Source: Caecitellus pseudoparvulus (Eukaryota > Bigyra: Bicosoecida). From it: a stretch of 64,000 nt of DNA. The stretch is taken from NCBI GenBank assembly GCA_965644315.1, contig CBFFRQ010000067.1, positions 1-64,000 of the forward strand. The letters are read 5' to 3'. The notes below the pieces were generated by a model. That model had not been told where the DNA came from and did no database searches. It saw nothing but the letters and a program-made list of their open reading frames with translations. How positions within the stretch are numbered: the first letter of the stretch is position 1; the number at the start of each line of letters is the position of its first letter. Below, piece after piece: positions 39,576-49,956 of the stretch. The translations under genes and the position numbers were made by a program.

Positions 39576-42500
39576 ATGGCATGGTCAGGTCCAGGGTTTG
39601 TGGACGCGCTCGTAGACGTCAATCTTGGGCCATCCACGCAGAGCGTTTCGGTTCGTGGCGATGTCCGCGATGCACTCGTTGGGCTCGCGAATGCGTTTGG
39701 GCAGGACATGCTCAGCACAGAGACTTGGATCGGGGTGGATGGCCAACTTGCAGCACTGGGAAGGGCTGAAGCTGGACTTGTGCAACTGATGGAAGGAGGA
39801 GGCGTGGATCCGCGTCACGAACGAAGTGCAAAACGCCTTGTCTGGCTATTTCAGCAAGCTCAGAGAGCGCTGAAGCGCACTGTGCGCTGCGCAGTTTTGG
39901 CAGGCAAGTGGAGAGAGAGGCAGCGACTTGACACGCTCTATGCCAGGATTGTGGACGTATGGAAGCACGTGTCTCCAAAGATTGCATGCCCTGGTCCAGA
40001 CGACGTTTTGCTGGCGTTGGAGACGTGTGAACTCCCGCACCTCGAGGACCTGCCGTCACTCAATGGAGGCGAAGCTGCTGACCGTGGCACTACACCTGGG
40101 GCTTTTGAGGAGAGTGGCACCTTGGTTGCTGTTTGCCGTGAACTCCGTGATCGTGCAAATCAGCTGGACGGCCAAGCGCAGTATACCTCAGCCCCTTCTG
40201 GGGACGACCTGAGGCGCCTGGCAGTTGCACTGCGTGACTTGGGAAGTTTTGGCACGCCCGAAATCGAGGCAGTGGAGGAAGATGAAATGGGTGAAAAGGT
40301 GCCGTTGCAACTGTGCCAAGGAGTGAGAGCCTTCCTCCGAGCGGACGGAAGTGGCATGGTGCTGGAGTGGCGACACCCTATCAGCGAGCCAATCTTGAGT
40401 TCTGGTGAAGCCCAAAGTTCCCGGGCAAAGCAGTGTTTGAAGTTTGTGCAGGGCTTAGTGTGGGGGCAGCGCTTGAATGCCTGGGCGGAAGCAGTTGGTG
40501 CCGCTGCGCCGGTGCAGAAGCTTCTCGGCCTACACGTTCGACTGGGGCAGATGACTGAGGCAGCCGGTGACTCGCACACCATGCCCTTACTCCGCATGCA
40601 AGTTTCAGTTAGCGCATGCAAACCCCTGCATGACTTGCAGGAGATTGAGGGGTGGGAAGACGTTTGCGCGACTGAGAAGTCGGCCCTGCTGCAAGAGCTT
40701 GTCGGCGTGCTGAGCACCTGTGAGCAGTCTGGGGCAGACTGCGCAGCAGTTGAGATGGCCAAGGCGTTTGTGGTCGAAGGAAACGTGGTTGGAAAGGGGC
40801 ATGGAGGACTGGGCCAGATGCTTCAGAGGAATGTGCTCGCCAGCGTTTGCTCTGGCTTTCCCACAGTGCGGCTGTGCGCAGGCAGCGCGAGTTTCGCCAG
40901 CCCAGGTCACCCTGACGAAGGCGCGTTGATGTCTGTGCTGATGGAGCTGATCCAGCCTTGCGATGGGGCAGAGCCAGCGGAAAGTGAAGCGCATGGCGGC
41001 TTGCTGGCCGGGAGCGCACCCATGGGCTGCTTCGGTGAAGTAGTCAGTGCTATTCACCCCAAGCACCTTGCCGTCACATTTCATGCACTTGGCAAGTCTT
41101 GCAAGTGCTGGAAGGAGTGTTTGCGTTTTGATCTTGGCGAAAGAGACGTTGGGCTAGCGTGGGACGCGCTAGAAGACGGTAGCCAGAAGCAGTTGGTGCT
41201 GTCGGTGTGGCGCAGCATGCACGTGTGGAGGACTCAGTTGCAAGTGGAGGGCCACCTCATGCGACGAGAGAGCGAACACCGAAGAGCGTTTGCTTGCGGT
41301 AGCTTCCGAGTGGCGGGGCTGGAGCCAGCCTTGCGACCAGCTGGTGCAGTGACTCACAGCAGTGCCCATGCTGCAGCTGTCCTCGCCACCCCCACAGTAT
41401 GTGGGGGTCGGGAAGGCAATCGCCGGCAAAGTTTGTTCTCTGAAGTTGGTTTCCAGCTCTTGCGGCCTGTACGGTGGCATCCGTGCGTTCGCTTGCGGGT
41501 GCGGCTGCGACAGCCAGGAGAACAGGGTCCCTATCTCCGCGATCTGGCAAGTCTCACATGTGCTTGGCCAATTGGGCAGTATCTCGAGCTCCAAACGCAA
41601 TCAGGTGCATGGGTTTACGCTGCATGGTCAACAGGGAACATGTCAGTGCCTTTTCTGTTGGCTTGGGTGAAGCCCCACGAGCATTGCACATGGGCGGAGA
41701 TTGCAAAGGCAACGAATGAGCGTTCAACAATGACCGAGGAAGGCTGCGCCACAGGCCAAGCTGCCGCACCTCACTGTCGAACTGATTTGACCTGCCCAAT
41801 CCCTCTTGCATGTGTGCCAATTGTTGCGGCAGGGTCTGAGGGCACAAGAGGCCAGTTTGCCTGCCATCTACAGGTCGCACATGGATTGCCTGTGCCAACT
41901 TGCCCTGCAGCCACCCCAAGGCGGCGTCGCATGTTGACAGATGAAGAACGGGCTGAAGCCCAGTATTGTTTGGGGCGTAATTACCAGTATGGTTACACAG
42001 TAGAAAGCGACTTAACATTGGCGAAGCTCTGGTACTCTCGAGCCGCCCGAAACGGCAACCCCCACGCACAGCACGCTCTTGCTCGTATGCTCGAGAATGG
42101 CAAGCATGCAGTGCCTGACTACCCTGCTGCAGCGCGTTGGTATCAAGCAGCAGCTGAGCAGGGTCTTCCTGCAGCTCAAGTAGCCCTGGGTCGCATGTAC
42201 GAGAATGGCCGTGGGGTTCACCAGAGCTTCAAGGATGCAGAGTTCTGGTACGTCAAGGCTGCACACAACTTCCATGCTGACGGGCTGTTTGCTCTGGGCT
42301 GTCTATACGAGGCAAAAGTGAATGCGGCAGCCGACCGCGTTGCTGCGGTCTGTTACTTTGCGGCGGCTATTCAAGGCCATGCCGAAGCCCAGACAGCTTT
42401 GGGTCGCATGTACGAGTATGGCCGTGGGGTTCCTCAAAACAGCGTGGCTGCCTGGCTGTGGTACCATGAGGCTGCCCACAACGGCGACGCAGGCGGGCAG

Positions 42501-42785
42501 CTTGCCTTGGGTCAAGCGTACAAGAGTGGCCGAGGCGTGCCGCGAGACCTGGCGCAGGCCGTGAAGTGGATTCGCTTCGCGGCGGATCAAGAACTCGCTG
42601 AAGCGCAACTTGCCTTGGGTCGCATGTACCAACACGGCATTGGTGTCGACACAGATGTCGGGAAGGCTGAAGGCCTGTTCACCACGGCAACCGCGACGGA
42701 AGACGGTGCACGGGCTCGTGCTGCGCTCGCTCGGCTGCGAGAATCAGGCTTTGCTGCTACTCCTGATGCCGGTTCAGGTCTGTAG
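39576..42785 (+). CDS. SEL1-repeat protein with long unrecognised N-terminal region
   Basis: 1069 residues from the ATG at 39576 (MAWSGPGF). Residues 1 to about 780 are largely helical with no family recognised. The C-terminal 290 residues contain about seven SEL1-like TPR repeats with the signature ALGRMYEYGRGVPQ followed by A--WY--AA--G. The first begins at EERAEAQYCLGRNY and the last at AEAQLALGRMYQHG. SEL1 repeats scaffold protein complexes, often in signalling or ER quality control. No signal peptide or membrane segment is visible, so a cytosolic role is more likely. The stretch from about 41280 to 41930 has unusual composition for this protein and competing open frames, so an unrecognised intron or frameshift there is possible. 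Confidence 0.78.
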   Translation: MAWSGPGFVDALVDVNLGPSTQSVSVRGDVRDALVGLANAFGQDMLSTETWIGVDGQLAALGRAEAGLVQLMEGGGVDPRHERSAKRLVWLFQQAQRALKRTVRCAVLAGKWRERQRLDTLYARIVDVWKHVSPKIACPGPDDVLLALETCELPHLEDLPSLNGGEAADRGTTPGAFEESGTLVAVCRELRDRANQLDGQAQYTSAPSGDDLRRLAVALRDLGSFGTPEIEAVEEDEMGEKVPLQLCQGVRAFLRADGSGMVLEWRHPISEPILSSGEAQSSRAKQCLKFVQGLVWGQRLNAWAEAVGAAAPVQKLLGLHVRLGQMTEAAGDSHTMPLLRMQVSVSACKPLHDLQEIEGWEDVCATEKSALLQELVGVLSTCEQSGADCAAVEMAKAFVVEGNVVGKGHGGLGQMLQRNVLASVCSGFPTVRLCAGSASFASPGHPDEGALMSVLMELIQPCDGAEPAESEAHGGLLAGSAPMGCFGEVVSAIHPKHLAVTFHALGKSCKCWKECLRFDLGERDVGLAWDALEDGSQKQLVLSVWRSMHVWRTQLQVEGHLMRRESEHRRAFACGSFRVAGLEPALRPAGAVTHSSAHAAAVLATPTVCGGREGNRRQSLFSEVGFQLLRPVRWHPCVRLRVRLRQPGEQGPYLRDLASLTCAWPIGQYLELQTQSGAWVYAAWSTGNMSVPFLLAWVKPHEHCTWAEIAKATNERSTMTEEGCATGQAAAPHCRTDLTCPIPLACVPIVAAGSEGTRGQFACHLQVAHGLPVPTCPAATPRRRRMLTDEERAEAQYCLGRNYQYGYTVESDLTLAKLWYSRAARNGNPHAQHALARMLENGKHAVPDYPAAARWYQAAAEQGLPAAQVALGRMYENGRGVHQSFKDAEFWYVKAAHNFHADGLFALGCLYEAKVNAAADRVAAVCYFAAAIQGHAEAQTALGRMYEYGRGVPQNSVAAWLWYHEAAHNGDAGGQLALGQAYKSGRGVPRDLAQAVKWIRFAADQELAEAQLALGRMYQHGIGVDTDVGKAEGLFTTATATEDGARARAALARLRESGFAATPDAGSGL

Positions 42786-43201
42786 CACCACATCGTAGTG
42801 AAGAAGTTGAATTATTGTTGCAACTCTTACTTGTGGTTGAGGAGAGAGGTGGGTTCGTTAGCTCCTCAACCAAAACGACGAGCCAAGCGGAGCTGAGCCG
42901 CTTGGCGTTGTTGTATTCTCCGAACACAACATCTCAGCACTGGGAAAACACGCCCTGGCGAGAGATTGGTTTGCACGTCGTAAGACAGCAAGGCAATCAT
43001 TCCTCGAACTTGTAGTTTGTCTGCGCATTCTCTTGAGAATTGCTCAAGCAACAGGTGAGGCATGCCGGAACGTGCCGTTGCCATTTGTAATGTCACTGGC
43101 AACTGACCAAAAGAAGCCAAAACAGGCTTCGAATGCATTCACAGCATCACCTTCCATGATAGAACGCAGCCTTCAGCTTATTTTGCCATCCTGCGATGCA
43201 C
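42786..43201. other. Convergent intergenic stretch
   Basis: Holds the 3' ends of the SEL1-repeat gene (plus) and the PX gene (minus). No gene or notable repeat is seen. Confidence 0.5.
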
Positions 43202-45098
43202 TCATCGCCGACCCTTGCGGCGCTTCTTGCGCTTTCCTGACTTTGGCTTCGCCTGTGCCGCCTGAGCGTCCTGCTGAGAGGCGGCAGCGGCGTCGGCAGT
43301 TGAGCTCTTCCCTTCATCCTCCGCTCCACCTGACGTTTCTGTGTTACTTTCCGCCTGTTTGGCTGTTTCTGCACCTGCACCCGCTTCAGCCTTGCCTTCA
43401 TCCCCATCCTCTTCATCTTCATCACCCTCATCACCTTCACCGTCATCACCATCCCCGTCCTCTTCACCATCATCACCATCTCCATCCTCTTCATCACCTG
43501 TTGGGGTCTTATCGTCATCATGTTCCTCAGCCGCTGCCTTCTCGGCTGCCACACGCTCCGCCTCTGCCTTCTCAGCCGCCGCCTTCTCGGCCGCCACACG
43601 CTCCGCCTCGGCCTTCTCAGCTGTTGCCTTCTCGGCCGCCACACGCTCCGCCTCGGCCTTCTCAGCTGCCGCCTTCTCGGCCGCCACACGCTCCGCCTCG
43701 GCCTTCTCAGCTGCCGCCTTCTCAGCCGCCGCCTTCTCGGCCGCCACACGCTCCGCCTCGGCCTTCTCAGCTGCCGCCTTCTCGGCCGCCACACGCTCCG
43801 CCTCGGCCTTCTCAGCCGCCGCCTTCTCGGCCGCCACACGCTCCGCCTCGGCCTTCTCAGCTGCCGCCTTCTCGGCCGCCGCACGCTCCGCCTCGGCCTT
43901 CTCAGCTGCCGCCTTCTCAGCTGCTGCCTTCTCGGCCGCCACACGCTCCGCCTCTGCCTTCTCAGCTGCCGCCTTCTCAGCTGCTGCCTTCTCGGCCGCC
44001 ACACGTTCCGCCTCGGCCTTCTCAGCTGCCGCCTTCTCGGCCGCCGCACGCTCCGCCTCGGCCTTCTCAGCTGCTGCCTTCTCGGCCGCCACACGCTCCG
44101 CCTCGGCCTTCTCAGCTGCTGCCTTCTCGGCCGCCACACGTTCCGCCTCGGCCTTCTCAGCCGCTGCCTTCTCGGCTGCCACACGTTCCGCCTCGGCCTT
44201 CTCAGCTGCTGCCTTCTCGGCTGCCACACGCTCCGCCTCGGCCTTCTCAGCTGCCGCCTTCTCGGCCGCCACACGTTCCGCCTCGGCCTTCTCAGCCGCC
44301 GCCTTCTCGGCCGCCACACGCTCCGCCTCGGCCTTCTCAGCCGCTGCCTTCTCGGCTGCCACACGCTCCGCCTCGGCCTTCTCAGCCGCTGCCTTCTCGG
44401 CTGCCACACGCTCCGCCTCGGCCTTCTCAGCTGCTGCGGCCTCAGCGAGCTCACTTGCTTCCCCAGCAGCTGCTGCCGACTGTACAGGCGCTTGGTCAGC
44501 TGGAGCTTGTCCTGCAGGTGGCGATCCCTGGCTCAGCAGAGGGTGGCCTTTGAACTCAGGCGAGGCTGTCACAGACTGAGGCTGGGCCTCTGCGGTGGTG
44601 GGTGTCTGTGTAGCTTGCGTGCCGTGCTCCGCTGCAGCGACGATAGAGTCTGGCGTGCGGTGCAGCTCCATCAGACTGCGGAATGAGGCGTGGGCCGTGA
44701 CTTCAGGGATACGGGCGACAGCATTGAAAAACTTGGGGATCTGCTGCATGCGGTGGCTGATGACGTCGGGGGCACGGTTGTTGAGCAGCACTTTGGGCGG
44801 AAAGAGGTCTGCTTTATCTGCTGCCTCGGGAAATGCAGCAACGAGCTCGGTCTTGACAGCGTGGAACTCCTTATACCGCCGCGGAATGACCCAGCTGGAC
44901 GCAGAGTCGACAGAAGACGCTGCATCGGGCTTCACTGTCACAGTTGTGTCATACTGAGTGTAGCTGCGGGCTGAAGTGCACAGGCAGCGCAGTTGTGACA
45001 AGTGCAGTGCACATGCGGAAAACGACCGTCCACGTACAGCTGTTGTCTTCGCTCTCCTGCAGGGAAACAGCCACGTGCAATGACCTTGCGGCGGCCAT
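43202..45098 (-). CDS. PX-domain protein with long Lys/Glu/Ala coiled coil
   Basis: Proposed join of a 14-nt first exon (45085-45098, ATG in an ACCATGG context) to 43202-44963 across a 121-nt GT-AG intron ending CCCGCAG. The product starts MAAASYTQYDTTV, exactly where a PX domain should begin. PX residues about 3-120 include WVIPRRYKEF, FPPK and a closing FRSLMEL, as in phosphoinositide-binding sorting nexins. A Gln/Pro linker follows, then about 19 copies of KAEAERVAAEKAAAE predicted to form a long helix, an Asp/Glu/Gly-rich acidic stretch, and a very basic tail (GKRKKRRKGRR). PX domains bind phosphoinositides on endosomal membranes; the helix probably acts as a spacer or dimeriser. Without the splice the frame would start at 45106 with an unrelated leader. 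Confidence 0.8.
43533..44435. repeat. 45-bp minisatellite encoding the coiled coil
   Basis: About 20 units of 45 bp, some with an extra 15-bp KAAAE block, inside the PX gene. Variation is mostly at third codon positions (for example GCC/GCT/GCA for Ala), so the protein pattern is better kept than the DNA, consistent with selection. Long open frames on the plus strand are by-products of the period. Confidence 0.93.
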
Positions 45099-45700
45099 GG
45101 TGACAAGTGGCTAGGTTGGGCACAGTGCCCTCAGTGATGGTCAGGCTTGACCAGAGAGCAGCCACTTGTTGGCACAAAGTGCTGCGCGTTGCTGTGGTTT
45201 TGGGCGTGACCACGCACTGCACTGGCTTCGAGGGTCAACGTGCCCCGGCGCTGCGGCGCAGGTGGGCTCCAGAACGACCCGCGCTGAAAGACATATAGAT
45301 TTCACGACCTGCGTCCTCAGCCTTTGCTCAAGGTGCTGTCATTTGGCCCTGCAACAGGGCCAGAGCATGCCAGACAAGCCATGCGCTGTGAAACCTACCT
45401 GCCAATCCTCCACATCCACATGGCATGCAGCCTGCCACCCCATGATCAGGCTTCCCAGCCTCTCACTTTGACCCCCCCACGCTCTCTGTCCAGCGATCAG
45501 TTCGTCTGCAGCCCTCCAACTGCCGAGCCTTCTTCGGCCATCGCACTCACCCAGAAATCCCCTGCAATTCCCTGAACCCCCCATATCCACCACATCCAAG
45601 TATGAGACACTCCACGCGTTTAACGGAGTGCGCACGGTGAATACAGCACGTCTGGGTCAAGCGCTGCAGTGCGTGCGTTTCACGCGCGTTGCATGGAAGG
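45099..45700. promoter_or_regulatory. Shared upstream region of the PX and J/thioredoxin genes
   Basis: About 600 bp between two divergent start codons, expected to hold both promoters. It contains a perfect 8-bp inverted repeat with a 3-base spacer at 45344-45362 (TGGCCCTG CAA CAGGGCCA), a possible protein-binding site or hairpin. No TATA-like element is evident. Confidence 0.5.
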
Positions 45701-46961
45701 ATGGGGGGGGTTTGGACCCTTGCCTTCGTGTTGCTGGCGTGCCAGGTGCGCATCTCCCTTGGCGCCATCGACTTAGCATCCCTTCCCGAAGGCTTTGATC
45801 CGTATGCGGTCCTTGAGGTGGACCCTGGCGCTTCGCAGAAAGATGTGAAGAAGGCCTATCGAAGACTGGTGCGTGGAGGCAATGTTGCTCCGCGCCCCCC
45901 CTCACCAACCTCAACCCCCCCCTGCCGTGCGCGGCCCAGTCGCTGCTGCACCACCCAGATAAGAACACTGGAGAAGGTTCTGCGGGCGCAGAGAAGTTCG
46001 CTGACATTGCCCTGGCGTACGAAGTGCTGGGTGACGTGGACACGAGAGCCACGTGTGCGTGCCGTGCCACGCTGTGGCGGAGCCCGTCACAGTCCGCACG
46101 CGCTCCGCCTGCGCCCTTGGCACAGATGACACCTTTGGCACCAAGACATACACCACCGAATGGGAGTTCCGCGCGGCACAGCGGCGTGGCGAGGCAGGGG
46201 TCGGCGAGCGTGGGTTCTACGAGGGGGATGCCAGCATCATGCAGGTGCTGCCGGAACACATCGACGTGGGCTTCGTCACACACACCCTGGGCAAGCCGCT
46301 GCTCGTGGAGTTCTACGCGCCCTGGTGTGTGCACTGCCAGACACTGGCCCCCACTGTGCGCCGCATGGCTCTCGTGTGGGCGGAGCAGCTGCAGGTTGGC
46401 GCTGTGAACTGCGACGAGCGGCCCGTCATGTGCCAGGAGGAGCAGGTGACGGGGTACCCCACCCTGCGGCTGCTGCAGCCAGGGGGGGGCATGGACATCT
46501 ACTCTGGCCCGCTGACGGCGCCTGCAGTGGAGGCGTGGCTGGAGGGCGCCCTGAACCCGGCCGTGCAAACGCTGACGCCAGCCGCAATCGGCACCACAGT
46601 TGAGGGTTCCCCCTTCATCTGGCTGGTGTCTTTTTCCCTGCCGTCGTGTGGGCCGTGCCAGGCCATCAAGGGGCTGCTGCAGGAGACAGCTCGGTCCCTC
46701 GCTCACCTGGGCGTGAAGGTGGGGTCGCTGGACTGCTCAGCGTGGCCTGGCGTCTGCGCCCAGCATGGCGTGCCGTACTACCCCTTCCTCAAGGTGCTGG
46801 GGGCAGGGCGGGGGTCCCTGGCGGAGGCTGGCGTTGACGTCACTGTGGACCTGCGGCACAGTCCAGGCGCCTTGGCTGTGCAGCTGGCCAGCGCCGTCCT
46901 GCATGCGGTGCTGGCCCCCGTGGAGGAGGGCGCACCCCCCACGCTGGCTGGAGGCAGTTGA
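45701..46961 (+). CDS. Secreted J-domain plus thioredoxin-domain protein (ERdj5-like)
   Basis: Three exons, 45701-45868, 45940-46054 and 46126-46961, separated by two 71-nt introns that both start GTGCGT; total 372 residues. The ATG at 45701 gives the signal peptide WTLAFVLLACQVRISLG. The J domain (about 30-105) reads DPYAVLEVDPGASQKDVKKA across intron 1 to HHPDKN, then ALAYEVLGD and, across intron 2, TRATYDTFG, a textbook J-domain ending. Two thioredoxin folds follow, with active sites WCVHC (about residue 175) and CGPC (about 285). The order matches ER co-chaperones of the DNAJC10 type, which bring BiP and disulphide chemistry together, but with only two thioredoxin folds and no KDEL-like tail (it ends LAGGS). 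ER lumen or secretory pathway is likely. Confidence 0.87.
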
Positions 46962-47064
46962 ACTGCACAGTGTGACTGGCCTGCCGTGCATGTGCGGGTG
47001 CGGGGTGCACGCTGCGCAGCCAGCAGCAGACATGCATTCTGGGCCCAGGGCAGGCGTGTGAGCG

Positions 47065-49648
47065 TCACCGCATCTGGTCGCAGTAGTCGAAGTAGTGCCC
47101 GCCATCGGCATCGGGAAAGCGGCAAAAGGTGCGCATGCCCGTGACACTGCGGGCGACGAGCAACGTGCCGCTGAACGAGGCCAGCAGGAACAGCAACACC
47201 CAGCCCTGGAAACGGGCGGACCAGGCCCTATTCAGGCGCACCGCCAGCAATTCAGCTCGAATGGCGAGGGACGCCACCACCCTCTGCAGCGGCGACATGT
47301 CTGCCAGGGACGTGACTGGGCTCCACAGCACAGTGGCTGTGCCGGCGCCACTGCCCTCCACTGCCAGCTGCAAGCACTGCTCCAGTGTCAGCGGCTGCCA
47401 CAGCGGGTCGGACGTCACTTGCTCGATTTCGGCACTGTACTGTTTCCGCTGTGCTGCCACGAGGGAAGCAACGTCCGCGTCGCCTGGGGACAGCACGCAC
47501 CCGCAGGTGGAGGTGTTAGCGGGGGCGTCTGACGCGCCCTCCTGCAGTGCAGCAGTTGGCAGGGGTGTGTCATCCAGCAACGCCGACCCTGCTCCCGACT
47601 GCGCTGGGCTGCTATCCGCGCCACCACCGTCGGCAGGCAGTTTGCTCGCAGGGGCCTCCGCTGCGACGAGGCCGAGGCTGAGTGGCGCCACTTGAGCGCG
47701 CCCCACTGCCTTCCACCGCACTCCACAGCACAGGGGCATGGTGAGCAGCAGCAGGGCAGGGGCCAGGTCTGTCGCGAGTTCCAGAACGTACTGCGCCCCC
47801 ACACGCGCAAAGACATCTGCGACGCCCAGCGGCTCGCCACCCAGGCGCGGGGGGATGCGCAGGAGCAGTGCAAAGGCGAGGCTGGACAGGATGCCGACGT
47901 CCTCTGCCATAGTGTCAAAGGTGAGCATGGAGAACCAGGCGTGAGTGTCCTGCGCCGCCAGGGACCGCGCGCCCACGTCCTCGTCAGCCAGCTCAGAGGC
48001 AGACGCCTCCTCGCCCCGCCCGGTCCAAGGTGCCCTGCTGCTGCCCTGCTCTGGGGCTTGCGAGGCGGTGGGAGCGGGGCCACCCTTGCCCTTCGTCCCA
48101 GGCTCGCTCGTTGACACTTGCAGCACCGCAGCGGCCCCCGGCGGCGCAACGGGCAGCTCACTCGCGCCTGCCTCTGCCACGTGTGCACTGTGAGTGGGCG
48201 ATGTGCTGGGTTCAGCAGCACTGGTGGTGCGCAGGCGAGGGTCCTCTGCGGCGGTGGGGGGGTCGGACTCCAGACGCGGCACCCTGGCGTCATCCTCCTC
48301 CTCACTGCTGCCGCCCCCTGCCCCTCCGTCGCTGGACAGCGCCACTCGCTCCGAATCGTGCACGTCGCCCTGCACGTGTGGGGCGACTGCACGAGGGGAG
48401 GGCGTACCCTGCCGCCCCCGTGCCGCTGTCGGGGTCTGCATGACAGCTGCCTGGTGCAGCTTCCGAGCACAGCCACAGCGCCCGACGAGGGCGATGAGAC
48501 CTGCGTCGCGTGCTGGCGTGGTGATGCGCATGGTCAGCTCCACCAGCCCCAGCAACACCGCCGCCCCCACCGTCTCGCCGGTGGAGTCGAAGGACGACGT
48601 CAGCACACGCCCAGCCACTGCTGCAGAGACGATGGCCATGGCAGCCAGCGCCACCAGGCGGTCTCGTGGCAGTGCCGAGGAAAAGTGCACTTTGGAGCAC
48701 ACACGTACGGTGGCCAGGGCCACTTCGTACCCCAGAGTGAAGGCCACCACACGCAGGATGAGCTGCACCACCACGCCAGCCTTGCCAAAGGCCGGCACCA
48801 CCACCGACACGACGTAGAACGCGAAGATGATGAGGGCCAGCACCATGCCCAGCTGCACACGCATGGGCTTGTGCACGAAGGGGGCGATGGTACCAGCCAA
48901 CAGGAGGGGCGTGGCGACGGCGGGGATGAGCTGGCCAGCCCACCCCATCACCCGGGTGAGGAAGTCCCACAGGCCCCCCGACGCGGCGCCCGTGCCAGAG
49001 CCCACGGATCGGATGGCAGCAATGACGAGGTTGGCGAGGAGGCTGACAGAGAGCAGCCCGCAGACAGTGCTCCACCGCAGCACGGTCCAGCCGCTGATGA
49101 CCACCCACGGAACAATGGCTATGGTGGCGATGTTGAAGGTGGTGACGACGAACTGCAGCTGGCCCAGCCAAAAGACGCCCTCAGATGCAAAGGCCCAGGC
49201 ATCGCCGCCGAACCACTCGGGCGTCACCTCCGACACGGGCGGGTTGGTCGCGTTGAGCGCAGGTGTGTGCACTCCCAGCTCCTCTGCAGAGGCAGGGCAG
49301 GACGGGGAGCCAGTGCAATAGGGTGGCGCAGGTCAGGGTAGGCCGTCGGCGAGGCGCAGGGGTTGCCACGCAGCAAGTCGCAGCGACATGTGCCCACTCA
49401 CCTGCCCGAGCAAACCAGGTGTTGAGGAGGAAGAAACGGTATGACATGGCCAAGATGGCTAGGGCACCACCAAGCAGCGTCCATGCCTTGAGCTGCACCT
49501 TGTGCCGCCTGTGCCGCCGGGCGAACGGGCCCAAGTTCCACAAGCGTGGCAGCCTCAGTTTGCTGTGGCGCACGTCAAGCACTCACATGGCAGTTGCCAG
49601 GACAGCCGTGGGGTCATTCCCCAGGAGGAGTTCGTCAGAAGATGGCAT
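47065..49648 (-). CDS. Multi-span membrane protein, family unknown
   Basis: Proposed exons 49587-49648, 49402-49562 and 47065-49283 give 813 residues. The second intron (49284-49401, 118 nt) has a GTGAGT donor and a CTCTGCAG acceptor. The first (49563-49586) would be only 24 nt with perfect GTGAGT and CACAG borders; leaving it in gives an immediate TGA. The product starts MPSSDELLLGNDPTAVLATA. A first membrane segment (LLGGALAILAMSYRFFLL) is followed by about six more to residue 330, a long Ser/Pro/Glu-rich loop (about 360-520), a further hydrophobic pair near 550-600, and a final span near 780 (GWVLLFLLASFSGTLLVA). No transporter or channel motif is recognised. It shares a short divergent promoter with SLD5. 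Confidence 0.75.
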
Positions 49649-49956
49649 GCTTCAAGCGCGAGGCAGCTGCACGTGCCGTGGGGTGGCAAACAGTGCGCCC
49701 AGCAGCAGCCTGGTGCTGCTGTGCGGCAGCGGGCGTTGCGCCCTGTAACTCCACGCCCCACGCTGAGCGCAACGGGGGGCTGGAGGGGGGGCTTCCGCGC
49801 GTACCCGATCTCGCAGTGCGTGCAAGAAAACACAGATTCTCCAAACTTTTGGCGAAACGTTTCGAGTGGAGTCAGAGTTGTGGCGCAGACGGCTCTGGGT
49901 CTGGACAGTGAGCGGTCCGTCCGGCACTGAGCCTGCTCGTGGGCGAACCTCCGCCC
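49649..49956. promoter_or_regulatory. Short divergent promoter of membrane-protein gene and SLD5
   Basis: 308 bp between opposing start codons must contain both promoters and leaders. No conserved element is recognisable by eye. Confidence 0.5.

Noticed and set aside
41362-41670. Alternative plus frame inside the SEL1-repeat gene called as a separate gene
   Set aside because: No clear start context or family; kept only as a hint of an unresolved intron or frameshift.
43033-44686. Plus-strand Pro/Ser/Leu- and Ala/Ser-rich ORFs
   Set aside because: Antisense to the PX gene minisatellite. No domain, and third-base variation in units favours the minus-strand frame.
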